A stretch of 64,000 nucleotides of DNA. Source: Carettochelys insculpta (taxonomy: Eukaryota; Chordata; Testudines; Carettochelyidae). The notes below the pieces were generated by a model that did no database searches, was not told the origin of the DNA, and was given only the letters and a program-made list of their open reading frames with translations. Position numbers and translations under genes: made by a program. The stretch lies in NCBI RefSeq assembly GCF_033958435.1, contig NC_134137.1, forward strand, positions 123,726,001 through 123,790,000. Direction: 5' to 3'. Shown here piece after piece: positions 22,290-32,710 of this stretch; the stretch's first letter is position 1, and each line of letters opens with the position of its first letter.

Positions 22290-23340
22290 CCTGGAACAAT
22301 GGGGCCAACAGCCACCATGGGCCCTGGGGCAAGCTGGGAAGAGCTCTGTGCTCTAGAAAGGGATGGGGGGGGGCGAGAGCAGAAGGAGGGGGACCAAGGG
22401 CTGTCAGCTTCCAGTGCCACCTGGACTACAGCACTGCCCCTACCTAACTCCCACAGTTGCATGCAGCCAGAGCAGTACTGCTGCAACACTTCAAAGGGGC
22501 CTGGAGCTCCAGCTGCTGCCCCCGCCCAAGTAGCAGCAGCCAGAGCTCTGGGCCCCTTTGAAACACCATGCCCAGGGGCAGCCATTACCCCCCACCCCAC
22601 ATTCACATACACACACCGCCAGTGGTGGTCCTGCCCTGCAGCAAAGCATCCTGAGGCTACTGCTCCAGGAAAGGAGCCGAGCTGACCAGGCTGGGAAGCT
22701 GTCGGGCTCAGGAGAGGCAGAGGCGTCTGGGACAGGTGGCCCTGGAGACAGATAGAAGTTAGAAGCAGCGGCGTCACTAGGACAGGAAAAGCAGGTGGAT
22801 CCCAGCTTTCAGGTGGGGGGGCAGTGCTGGAGGGAGGGGTGGAGGGCCCTGTGGGGGCAGGAAGGGGCAGGTGTGCAGGAGGGATCCAGTGCCTGGGCAA
22901 GTTGTAGTTGGAGGGATGGGGACCCTGCCTCCCTCCACCCCTCTTACTGCTCAGCGGGCAAGCAGGTCGCACAGACTGTGGGATGCACCCAGGGGGCAGA
23001 GAGGAGCCCTGATAGCACTTGACCTTCGCCTACCCCTCCCCACCCCAGCTCGGTGTCTGGGAGCCCAGCCTCATCTCTCTCCTGCCAGTGTATAACTCTC
23101 TGCTGCCCCACTTTCCAATCCTTGCACTACACCTACCCAGGCCTGCCCCCATGAGGCACCTCCCCTCCATGGCTAGGACTGGGGCTGGAGACTGGGGCAA
23201 CCGCACACAGGGCTGGCAGGAGAGCAATGCAGCCAGGCCGACGGACACCCAGCTGTGGTCAGGAGTCCCATCCTGTGGATTCAGGGAGCTCTGGCCCCAA
23301 TTTGGGTAGACCCAGACGCTAAGGGGGAGGGCCGCAGCCC
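22290..23340. repeat. GC-rich repeat block
   Basis: A G- and C-rich block, unlike its AT-rich surroundings. The core 22440-22600 contains TTCAAAGGGGCCTGGAGCTC and its near-complement GGCCCCTTTGAAACA, so it folds back on itself. The same words recur at 25020-25330 and 53400-53640. Further on, GCAGCGGCGTCACTAGGACAG looks like the start of another reptile repeat. The long antisense open frame here has no domain. CpG is present but not dense enough for me to call a promoter island. Confidence 0.45.
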
Positions 23341-24566
23341 ACTCAGGCCCATCTGCACCCACCCCCACCGTTGGTTAGAAGGCTGTTTTGTTGATTTACT
23401 TGGGTAAGCTTAGAGACTGAACCTTTGAGGGGATTGGGTGGGGCAAGAAGTGTTTGGAAGCCAGGGAAGAGCCTTGCCCTGTGACAACTAACACAGCACA
23501 CGCCGAGTTGGGGTTGGGCCTGACTAAGCAGCGTTACGCACTCAGGATTGGCAATACTGCCCACATTCAGTGACTGAGCCGAGGTGTGAAAGTCCATGCT
23601 CGAGCTGGGCGTAAAACCTGGGCCCTGCTGACTCGAATCCCGGTCGGCTCTATAACTATTAAACTAGATTTTTCCTCCAAGTTTTCATGTTCACTTTCAC
23701 AGCTTTACCCCAAAGCAGGAGCACACACTGCGTGTTTTTCTCTCACCTCTTTTGGCCCCTCCCTCCACTGCTACCAGCACCCTTTATTGAGAAATCGCTT
23801 GTCCAGTGATAATGACTTTCTCTTCACACAAAGACAAAAGCCTTGCTGCGAAAAGGCGCATTTTATAGACATCTAAAAGGAAGAAAAATAAATTAAGACA
23901 TCAAAGATTCGTGCAAAAGAGCCATTAGTACTGAGGGTAAATTCTTAGCCTGCTGCAGAAACTCCGCCCAAGATTTATACTGCCAGCAAAACTAACCAAC
24001 TGTAGTGAGCATACGGTTTTATTCAAACAATATAACAAGTTGTAAATCTATTGCTAAACAAGCACATGACTATGAGCACAGCCATTGACTCAAAACCAAA
24101 CCAAGATTTACTAAGAGTTGTGAAACAGTGGAACTCATTATGTAGTACAGAATTCTGTTTATGACCACATAGTAAAATCTGAGTTACTGTGCTTATTCTA
24201 AACACAGGTTTTCAAGGATTTATGCCCCAGCTATTTTATCACACCCACCACTGAAGCTCACCATTCATGGCCACAGCTCCGGAGCAATTTTCCTTCTAAA
24301 ACTTTTCAGTTAATTTTGATTGTATTTTAAAACTAGAGAAGTGAAACTCAGGGAGACTTTGGCAATCTGTCTTTAAAAAGATTAAATTTTACATGCTAAG
24401 ATTTTGCATGCACTTAGGCCCTTTAAGGTGAGCTGGTACGTTATGTACAATACTGTTGTTTAATATTTACGGATGGAAAATGTGCCCCGGAAAAGCAGCT
24501 AACGCAGATTCACAACATCAGTAATAACTTTCTTAACATGATGTTTTTGACAGTGTAAGTTTCATT
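23341..24566. other. non-coding stretch
   Basis: No gene recognised. A CTGACTCGAATCCCGG word near 23628 resembles a pol III B box, but no tRNA fold or A box at the right distance is convincing. Confidence 0.45.
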
Positions 24567-24937
24567 GGCCGTGGCTACAGTACCTCTTCCTTTCAGAAGA
24601 GGCATGTAAAGTACAGCCGTTAGAAAATGCAAATTAGCTGATTATATGAATATTCAGAACCTCATTTGCATGACGGCAGCCACCCAGCCTGTCAAAAGTT
24701 CTGATTTCAAAATAAAAACACATTGGGAGAAAGAGAATTTCAAAGTCTGGTATTTATTTCAAAGTGCCCACGTCTACACAGCCAGATTACATTTCCAAAG
24801 CAACACTTTCAAAGCCTGACTGGCCACCATTATGCTAATGAGGCACTGAGTATTCACATCAGTGCCTAATTAACCAGTTCCGATGCATGTGATTTATTTG
24901 CCTCCTCCAAAAGGGAGGAGCATGTGTAGACACAACC
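24567..24937. mobile_element. MITE, relative of 1515-1801
   Basis: The left end GGCCGTGGCTACAGTACC and the inverted right end GGTTGTGTCTACACATGC, followed on both sides by CCTCxTCC-like words, form terminal inverted repeats. The interior has TATGCTAATGAGGCACTGAG as in the 1515 copy. The length is 371 bp against 287 bp, so one of the two has an insertion or deletion. Confidence 0.65.
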
Positions 24938-25019
24938 TAGGAGTTTAACAAGTCGCATATTGTGGAACTGAGGCTAACACTCTCTGTCATATTGTTTTCT
25001 TTATAGCCTCGACATGATC

Positions 25020-25330
25020 TTCATTTTGTCACAGCAGTAGCCAGGCATGCTGACAGGGGATGCAAAGGGGGCAGTAATGCAGGGGCTTGCTGTTTCAAAG
25101 GGGCCTGGAGCTCCACCTGTGCTGGCAGCCGGAGTTCCAGGCCCCGTTGCAATGTCACAGCAGTGCTGCTCCACTGCTGTGCACAGCTCTGGGGTTAGGG
25201 GGCCCAGCACCTCAGTGTGAGCTGTGCTAAGGGCTGACAGCCATAGGCCCTGCCCCGTCTGCCCTCGGCCCCACCCTTTCTGGGGCGTGGTGCCAGGGAC
25301 CCCTCCCACCTTGCCCTGGGACCTGTGGTG
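25020..25330 (+). repeat. GC-rich dispersed repeat, copy 2
   Basis: It contains TTTCAAAGGGGCCTGGAGCT and CCACCCTTTCTGGGGC, as in the 22440 and 53400 blocks. Non-coding and diverged. The class is unknown to me. Confidence 0.45.
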
Positions 25331-25958
25331 GCTGTCGTCCCTGCTAGCACTAACAGCCTTTGTTGGAATGGAAATCTGGGGTCAGATCCTCAACTTGCAT
25401 AATACAGATACACTGAGATTAATGGAACTAGAGGCTGGTGACATTTTTCACGTATAACTTGTAACTACCAAGGGCAGATACGGAATGACCCAAACACTGA
25501 GACCATCACTTTAGTTCCTTACATTATGCCCTAGTAAATAACTGCTTTTTCCTCTCCTAGGAGATTCTGCAAAGCTGCACTTGTACCTCCCCTTCCTAAA
25601 TGTCTTCCCTTGCCTATGGCAAAATTTCCCTACTGCACCATTTCTAGAATCTCTCCATGGAGTCTGGAAGATAATTCAGTAACAGTTCCTACCTGGAGGC
25701 TTTCTTCACAAGCACAAAAACTAGAAATGTCACTTGAAAAAAGAGCTTAAATCCTGCAGGAAATGACTGATGAGACAATGTCTCTCGCTAATGAGCAGTT
25801 CTCTTCTTGGAACCAATCTCTCTGCCGCAAGTTGGGTATAGTGCTGACTCAGTAAAGCACTCAATGAAAAAGTATGTCCAAACTGAGGGCCGCAGTTGGT
25901 TATTAGCTATTCTAGCAGGCCACAAAGGCTGAACAGCTTCTGAGCAGTATCCTCTCTC
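25331..25958. other. non-coding stretch
   Basis: No gene or repeat recognised. Confidence 0.5.
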
Positions 25959-26251
25959 CAGTGATTCCCAACCTTTTCACCAGTACGGGCCTCAAACTGT
26001 TCACAGACCCCGCCCCCCATCAAAGCCAATTCTAGCCACAGTGTGCACTTCATTAAATGAAGAAGATAGCTTTTTGGACAGCAATTAATAATATTATCAG
26101 AAGATATTTAATTTAAAATTAATAATTGATGGTAACGGCAATTTATTTAAAACTTATTTTGTTTGAACATTTTTATTTATCTTTTTTTTTCACGGACTCC
26201 CTGCAATGTCCTTGTGGATCCCCAGAGTCAGATGGATAGGTTGCTACACTG
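25959..26251 (+). mobile_element. hAT non-autonomous element
   Basis: The left end CAGTGATTCCCAACCTTTTC is a typical hAT terminus. The right end GGTTGCTACACTG is a worn inverted partner. The interior is AT-rich with TTCACGGACTCCCTGCAATG. No clear 8-bp duplication remains. Confidence 0.6.
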
Positions 26252-26291
26252 ATATTTAGTCATAGGTAAGCATTACTGAACACAACGGTAT

Positions 26292-26486
26292 TAGGGGGTT
26301 GCCATATTACTCTGTATCTGGAAAAAACAATCAGAAGTCCTGTTTGCTCTTTACAGACGGACTGCTTTTTTGTAGCATAAGCCTTCGTAGGCAAAGCCCC
26401 ACTTCATCAGACGCATCTTTCCCACAAAAGCTTATGCTCCAAAAAATTGGCTAGTCTACAACATACCACAGGATTTCTTATTGTTC
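26292..26486. mobile_element. head-to-head pair of Penelope-type 3' modules
   Basis: The minus-strand copy (26292-26417) reads GATGAAGTGGGGCTTTGCC then ACGAAGGCTTATGCTAC on its own strand. It meets a plus-strand copy (26418-26486) reading CCCACAAAAGCTTATGCTCC then TTGGCTAGTCTACAA. Both end outward. More diverged than the pair at 31667-31857. Confidence 0.6.
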
Positions 26487-26896
26487 TGACTGCAAAGGAT
26501 GCATCTGCAGATGTTTACTCTCAAGTTCTTCTTCCCCCCAAATTTTGAATGTTATGTGGGTGCCACTGCATATCTGCCTATCCATATGAAATTATGGTTC
26601 ACAGCTCTCTGAAACCAGACAAATCACTGTGTTTAACTCAAAATGAAAATGGAGATTTATTAGTGCCACTTCTTATACATTTCCATATAATAGTAATTTC
26701 TACTTATATTTGCAGGCAAGCTCTTATAGGTCAGTTCTGCCAAACTTTTAACTCCCAGCTAAGGAAATGTTACGTATGATGACGTGAACTTTCTGCACCA
26801 AATTGTGGATTCAGAAAAGCCAACCGAAAAATTATAACAGTGTTTGGGCAGAGGCTGGGAAAATTGTGCAAATACGGAAGATTATAATGTAACCTC
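26487..26896. other. non-coding stretch
   Basis: AT-rich, nothing recognised. Confidence 0.5.
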
Positions 26897-26899
26897 TAA

Positions 26900-27742
26900 G
26901 GGTAGGGCTACACCGCAAAGTTATTTCAAAATAACTATCCTAGAGCCTACACAACACAACCACTATATCAAAATAATTTCCAGATAGTGGTTAATAATTT
27001 CGAAGTAGTGGTTGGCTTGTTTTAAAATTGGTAAACCTCATTCTATGAGGAATAGCACCTATTTCGAAATAGCTACATCTAAATAGGTGCTGTTTAGTCA
27101 GGGGATAGCACCTATTTTGAAATAAGCTATAGCGCTTCCAATGGCTCTATTTTGCAAGAGCCTCTATGGCTGTCTACACAACAGAGATCTTTCAAAAGAA
27201 GACCTTATGGAAGATCTCTTCCAAAAGAACTTCTTTCAAAAGAGTGCGTCCGCACACAAAAAAGCAGATCGAAAGAGTGATCTGCTCTTTCAAAAGAGAA
27301 AGTCCACACAGCCCCCACTCTTTCTAAAGAATGGGCCAGGGGTCAAAAAATTAGGTGCCATGAGGACTGCTCTTTCAAAAGAAGAGCCCTGTGGAGCATC
27401 TACACACGTTTTCTTTCAAAAGAAGCTTTCAAAAGGGGACACTTTTCCTGAAAAAGGAGTGGAAGAACGTTTTTGAAAGCAGTGCTGCATTCTTTTGATT
27501 TACTTTCGAAAGAATGTTTTTTGTGTGTAGACACTCCACAGGATCCTTCGAAAGAGCCCCTTTCTTTTGAAAAATCTTTGGAAAGAACTTGCTTATGTGA
27601 ATGTAGCCTCCATGTGTAGCCACTGTATTTCAAAATAGCTAAGTGCTGTTTCAAAAGGCATTTTGTGCATAGCAGAATTATCTTGAAATGAGCTATTCCG
27701 GAATAGCTTGTTTTGAAATAAGGCTGCTGCGTAGACATACCT
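26900..27742. mobile_element. Harbinger-like MITE carrying a nested MITE
   Basis: The left end GGGTAGGGCTACACCGC and the inverted right end AGGTATGTCTACGC are flanked by TAA (26897-26899 and 27743-27745). The outer interior is rich in TTTCGAAATAG, TTTTGAAATAAGCTAT and CAAAATAGCTA words from both ends. A second element of a different family occupies about 27168-27607. Confidence 0.7.
27168..27607. mobile_element. nested MITE rich in TTTCAAAAGA
   Basis: The left end GGCTGTCTACACAACAGAG and the inverted right end GGCTACATTCACATAAGC enclose 440 bp. The element is packed with CTTTCAAAAGAA and TTCTTTTGAAA words. A 437-bp copy in the same orientation lies at 50543-50979. Because it sits between the two matched ends of another MITE, it must be the later insertion. 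Its open frames are by-products of this repetitive sequence. Confidence 0.7.
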
Positions 27743-27745
27743 TAA

Positions 27746-30700
27746 TTTGTAATTCTTTTGAAATCTTCACACATCATCATGGTGTCCTTTATTTTCAGCA
27801 CCATCACAGCAACCCGGGTGGGGCACAAGAGATAACGAATTTCGACCAGAGGTTCAGATGAAGTGCAATAGATCCACTTTGGCTGTAGCCTGACAGTGTG
27901 GCACCTTTACCTTGCGCTAGCTGGGCTGGTTGGCCAGCCTAATGGTCTTTTGTATGCTGACTTGAAAATCAAACAACACTGCTAAAACTTTGCAAGTCAG
28001 CCTATTTCACCATCATGTGAACATCCAACGAGCTCAGCTGTAACCTTTCAAGCTAAAGTTGCTGCAAGGACACATATCATTCTTCTTTCCTGACTAACCG
28101 GGGCAATGTTTGAGCATGGAGACAATGGTCTATACAAGTGACAGTGCAGCTCCTGGAACACCTGCCCTCATCTGGTTAGATTGTACATAGTCCTGCACAT
28201 ATACAGGAGAGAAAACGGCATGGAACCTTCCCATCCTTCTGACCTCGTGCTCCTTCAAGCACAGGGTTAGTCTGAGCATTCACAGTGTTTGAGAACTAAC
28301 AAGGCTGCTCCATTCCCCCACTGCTGTAGAGCTGGGTCATCAAAATCTGAGTGTGTATTATATGATTTCTGCTATGAAAACTGCTGCTTTCTGTTCTCCC
28401 AGAGGCATCCTGCCTGTCTCAGTCAGTATGTCTTCAAGAGCTACTGCCTCTGCACCAACCCCTTGCTGGCAGAGGTGGCTTACAGCCATGATCTAGCCCT
28501 TCGTTTGTAAATTGCTTGGAGCAGGGTTTACAATTTCTTTCATGTTAGAGGCAGTGCAACCCACTCCAAGGGTGCTCATTAAAAATCAGGCACGGAAGAG
28601 ATCCCTGGGCCTGTAGTTCGTGTTCTTTGCTGGAGCGTGACAGTGTAGACTTGGACCCTCAGGACCATCCTCACAGCCTGGGCTGGAGGGGACAGGACAT
28701 GCTGCAAAGGAATGCACCCCTCTCCTAGTAGAAAGACCCCTATGGGTGATCTTTGGAGAGCGGTATCAATGGATGCTGCTTGGGTGTGAAGGGTGAAATA
28801 AGGAAGACCTGTGGACAACTTCCTGAAGAAGTGTGACCAGTTAAGCCCATTTAGGAGGGTTTCTAATGGACTTCACAGTTATACCAGTGCGCCTCATTTA
28901 GAAGGATGGTGAGTAGGTCATGGAACCCTGAGGGAGGTTGCATAGGGTGACCATTCATGCAACACCAGAATAAATGGACATTGCAGTTCTTCCAGGGACA
29001 GCCTGGGTTCACCTCTGCTGGTGTGACCTCACACTCACAATGCATGCGCGATCCTGCTTCACACACAAGGTCATCATCTGCAAAATATCATCCCCCAGGT
29101 GACACAGACAAAACCACATAACGTTTTCTCTTGGTACTGGTGGGGAGGGAGCAAACCTTAGAAAAGCAGCATTGTCCGGCTTGAAACCTTGTGAACGGCC
29201 TGCCTATTGAAGAAAGGGGAAATGAAGAGCCTATTGGTCTATTTCCATAGCAAATAGTAGGATGATTGGTATAATACAAGAACCACAGTAAAATAGTTCA
29301 TAACACTGGTAGTATGCGACATTCTCCGGTACCTAGGAATATAGTTCCCTGCCCAGAAGCTCTAGCAATCTAAAAGACGTGGACATGATATAATGGACTT
29401 GATATGGAAGAAAGTGATTAAGCAGTTAAGTCTAGCGTGCATCACATTAGCTTCAATAAACTTTTTCCTAATGATTATACTCCGAGTTAATTATATGAGG
29501 CAAGGAAGCGGAGAGAGATGAGGGAGAGCTTCATGATGCCATGGGTCCCTAGAATGGAATGCACGTTTTGGTTGTCAATTAAGGTAAATACTAGTCACAC
29601 CAGCTTTGGCTTTTCTCCCCATTTACACTGTTGCCACACTACTCAAAACTCCAAACAGGACTGCACAGCCCATTGTCTACAAACAGTTGATATCCCTGAT
29701 CTTGCAGTCTGAAGCCTCTGTCTTGGGAACTGTTTCTGTTGACTTGACTGGGCCTCCACACAAGCAGTGAGGTCCTCTCCCCCACAGGAGCTTGCAGGGT
29801 CAGAGACCACAAATTAAAATGACATAAGGAGGAAGGAAAATTACAGTTTTCTAAAGCTACAAAACAACTTCTCTTATAAGCTTGGTGTTGCAAGACTTTC
29901 AGAAATGTTTCCCTTTCAGGAGGAGATTTTTCTCTGCAGGGTCTCTGTCTAAAGTTTGAGCCAAAGCCCCCTGGCCAGGTGTGAGTTTTGGGGAAATGGA
30001 GGAAATAACCTCTTCACATTATTAGAAAGCTGTAAGCAGACTTTATGACCCCGGCAACAGGAATGGCTGAAGTTTAAAACACACAAGTTGGCCCCATCAC
30101 CAGGGAGCAGTAAAGTCTCCTGCTTAGTTTGGGGAACAAAGTTAAAAAAGAGACAAGTGGCAGAAAATGGTCTAAATTCCCAAACCTACATACAGTCAAG
30201 GATATGATACTCATGTGTCCCTACTTTTCTCACTGAGACGACTAGCATGATGCTGATCCCATATTAAACATGTTCAGGATTAGGTCTGCATCTGTGCTTT
30301 TAGCAACTCACTCTCTTAAGGAACTATAATTTTTACCTGTACAGCAAACCAGGAACAAATTACTGCTGTTCTCTGCTAGCACTATCTACATGAAAGCACA
30401 AGCAACTGTCTGTCTGGCAGGGACCCCAGGGTGCAACCTAGACAATGAGACCACTGACCCCACCGTCTTACCAACCTGGGTGTCCCTATCACACTGTGAT
30501 TCTGTGTAAAGTCACAAACCTGTGGCTGGTATTGCCCTTACACAGACATCCACAGGCAGGGACACACCCAGCTGAGTTACATGAATGCTGTCACAATCAT
30601 TCATGAACCAACAATAAAGAGGCTCTAGCCAGCTACCTGGATTTGGACCCCAGAACTGTACCATCTTGTCCTCATCAAAAGCTCAGCGAGTGTAAGTTTG

Positions 30701-31099
30701 TTATCCAATCTGCCCCTGCCTTGTTGTGAAAAGAACACACACTGGCCTTTGTCAACTGAGCTGAGGTTTCCCACAAACTGCAACCTAAACATGTTTGGGG
30801 TCTTTTAGGTAAAATCTGAAACAGATCTGCTAGCTACAGAAAGACAGATTTTAGGTGATAGATCAAGCACAGGGACCAAGATTTGTTATTTAAGAATTAA
30901 AAGTCAGTTTGCCATCTGAATTCTACAAACTAAACAGGAATTGGATCAAGCAGTGTCTCACCCTAACAGAGAGTACAGCAGGTCACAGATGTTCCATACA
31001 TAGGCTGGGACTCTTCCACCTTCCCCATGCTGGGACCACCCTCCCCTCTTTGCAGTCTTTGTTCTCCAGTCATGTTTTCAGCTGCTGAGTTGTAGGAGG
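27746..31099. other. non-coding stretch, about 3.4 kb
   Basis: No exon recognised. Around 30270-31100 the composition and words resemble the start of an LTR-like region that continues to about 31510, but I cannot place its boundary. Confidence 0.4.
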
Positions 31100-31510
31100 G
31101 GCGTCTGAGGCCCAGTTATGTCATTTCCACTTTTATAGTTTCTTGCAGCTTGCTGGAAAGACCTTTTCATGTGCAGGGTCCGGCAGTCCCCATTAATCAA
31201 TATGTGTTCTGTCTGAGTAGTTTTCTGGGATGGCCATTGGGAGAGTGGGTTCCTCTTAAGGGCCACCAGCCCAGCTCATCAGGCTACTCCACTGTTGTAC
31301 CTGACAGGCTGGTTGTGGGTGTTACCAACGTCCCAACACATTTCAGCAAGACAAACATGGCAAAATACCATAACAACACACACAGGAATAGCACATACCA
31401 TCCAACCAATCAAGACATTTAAAATGATCCCTCATAATGTTCAACCAGTCAAGACATTTAAAATGACCCCTCATAAGCCATACTTTGTACAAAGCTTCTC
31501 ATAATTGTAT
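31100..31510. mobile_element. LTR-like relic
   Basis: The stretch 31432-31505 (CCTCATAAGCCATACTTTGT, then ACAAAGCTTCTCATAA) matches 55868-55960 (CCTCACAAAGCATACTTTGT, then ACAAAATTTCCCACAA). Two copies of a 36-bp unit with GACATTTAAAATGA occur side by side at 31406-31465. I take this for a decayed LTR, from memory of turtle repeats. No gag, pol or primer-binding site was seen. Confidence 0.4.
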
Positions 31511-31652
31511 GGCAGTGATGAATAGGAGGCATCCAGGGTGCTGCTTGGAAGTACAGAGTGAGGGGCACAGGAAAACCTTCAAAATACTTTGCATAAACAC
31601 TGTGGGTAAGTGGCAAATTTTGAGGGTGGGAAGGAAGGGGCTACTTGGAGAT

Positions 31653-31871
31653 CTTAACCGCTTTAGCAGCAACGAAGGGTCCTGTGGCACCTTACAGACT
31701 AACAGAAAAGTTTAGAGCATGAGCTTTCGTGAGTTAACTCACTTCTTCAGATGCTGCACGAAAGCTCATGCTCTAAACTTTTCTGTTAGTCTATAAGGTG
31801 CCACAGGACCCTTCGTTGCTGCTACAGATCCAGACTAACACGGCTAGCCCTCTGATACTTAACTGCTTTAG
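31653..31871. mobile_element. head-to-head Penelope 3' modules with 14-bp target duplication
   Basis: The insertion proper is 31667-31857. The arms 31665-31731 and 31757-31823 are complementary over 67 bp with one mismatch. They share CATGAGCTTTCGTG, AACAGAAAAGTTTAGAG and GGTGCCACAGGACC (one strand each). The loop is about 25 bases and includes CTTCTTCAGATGC. The plus half continues into CAGACTAACACGGCTAGC. Directly outside, CTTAACCGCTTTAG (31653-31666) and CTTAACTGCTTTAG (31858-31871) form a 14-bp direct repeat with one mismatch. The two halves therefore entered as one unit. Confidence 0.8.
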
Positions 31872-32284
31872 GCTGTCTAGAATTGTTGCTATTTCCTGCC
31901 TCATTCTGAAAAAGGGAGATGCATTTATTTTAAATCAAAGCTTCCCTCTTTCTTCTGCAAAGATACTCCACTCACAACATAAATAGATGTGTTGCTGACC
32001 TGCTAACCAGCCTTGAGGAAAACTATCTACAGTGAAACATAAGCATTGGTCTCCCCCATCCTATAAACAAAGTGTAGCTTTCTCAAACAAATTGGGATTT
32101 AATTGCAAACCTTATTCAGAAGCAGGTTTTCTTTGGGGAAAAAGTGCAAAATGTGCTGCATTGTTCCTCTGCAGTATCTACTACTCCTGTTTTTTATTTG
32201 TCATGAACTGTATGATGAAAAACCTATCATATTATTATTACTATTATTATTACTTTGACATAACTTCGCTGTGTAGACCTATCC
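31872..32284. other. non-coding stretch with ATT microsatellite
   Basis: Nothing gene-like. An ATT-rich microsatellite lies at about 32229-32256. Confidence 0.5.
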
Positions 32285-32287
32285 TCA

Positions 32288-32707
32288 GGCTACATTTACA
32301 TTGCAGTCCACTTTCAGAAGCGGAATGCAAATGAGTGAGATCAGAAATGCAGATAAGGCACGTATTTACATATCTCATGCCTCATTTGCACATTCTAGCA
32401 CAATCTCACTTCCGGAAGAACCATTTAAGGAAGCAAAAACAGCCATGTAGATGCAGTTCCTTCGAAAACAACCACTGTTTTCAAAAGAACCCTTCTTCTG
32501 GACGCAAAATTGGAAAAAGTGTTCTTTCAAAAACAGGGTTTGTTTTTGAAGGAACCCCATCTACACGGCTGTTTTTGCTTCCTTAAATGGCTCTTCCGGA
32601 AGTGAGACGACTGTGCTAGAATATGCAAAGGAGGCACGAGATATGTAAATACATGCGTTATCTGCATTTCTGCAATGTAGAATGCAGACTGCAATGTAGA
32701 CATAGCC
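32288..32707. mobile_element. 420-bp fold-back MITE
   Basis: Terminal inverted repeats GGCTACATTTACATTGCAGTC and, from the other end, GGCTATGTCTACATTGCAGTC. The pairing continues almost to the centre through GCAGATAAGGCA/GCGTTATCTGC, ATTTACATATCTC, CACTTCCGGAAG and CCATTTAAGGAAGCAAAAAC. The whole element can therefore form one long hairpin with arms near 200 bp. TCA lies on the left but no match lies on the right, so the target duplication is not confirmed. Confidence 0.75.
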
Positions 32708-32710
32708 ACG

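Noticed and set aside
22277..22972. 231-codon minus-strand open frame
   Set aside because: It lies in a GC-rich repeat block, is Pro/Ser/Ala-rich, and crosses a repeat that also occurs at 25020 and 53400. No domain is visible.
22290..23340. CpG island or promoter
   Set aside because: GC-rich, but CpG is not enriched enough by eye, and repeats explain the composition. No adjoining exon.
23600..23665. Possible tRNA or tRNA-derived SINE promoter (CTGACTCGAATCCCGG)
   Set aside because: Only a B-box-like word. No cloverleaf, and no A box at a suitable distance.
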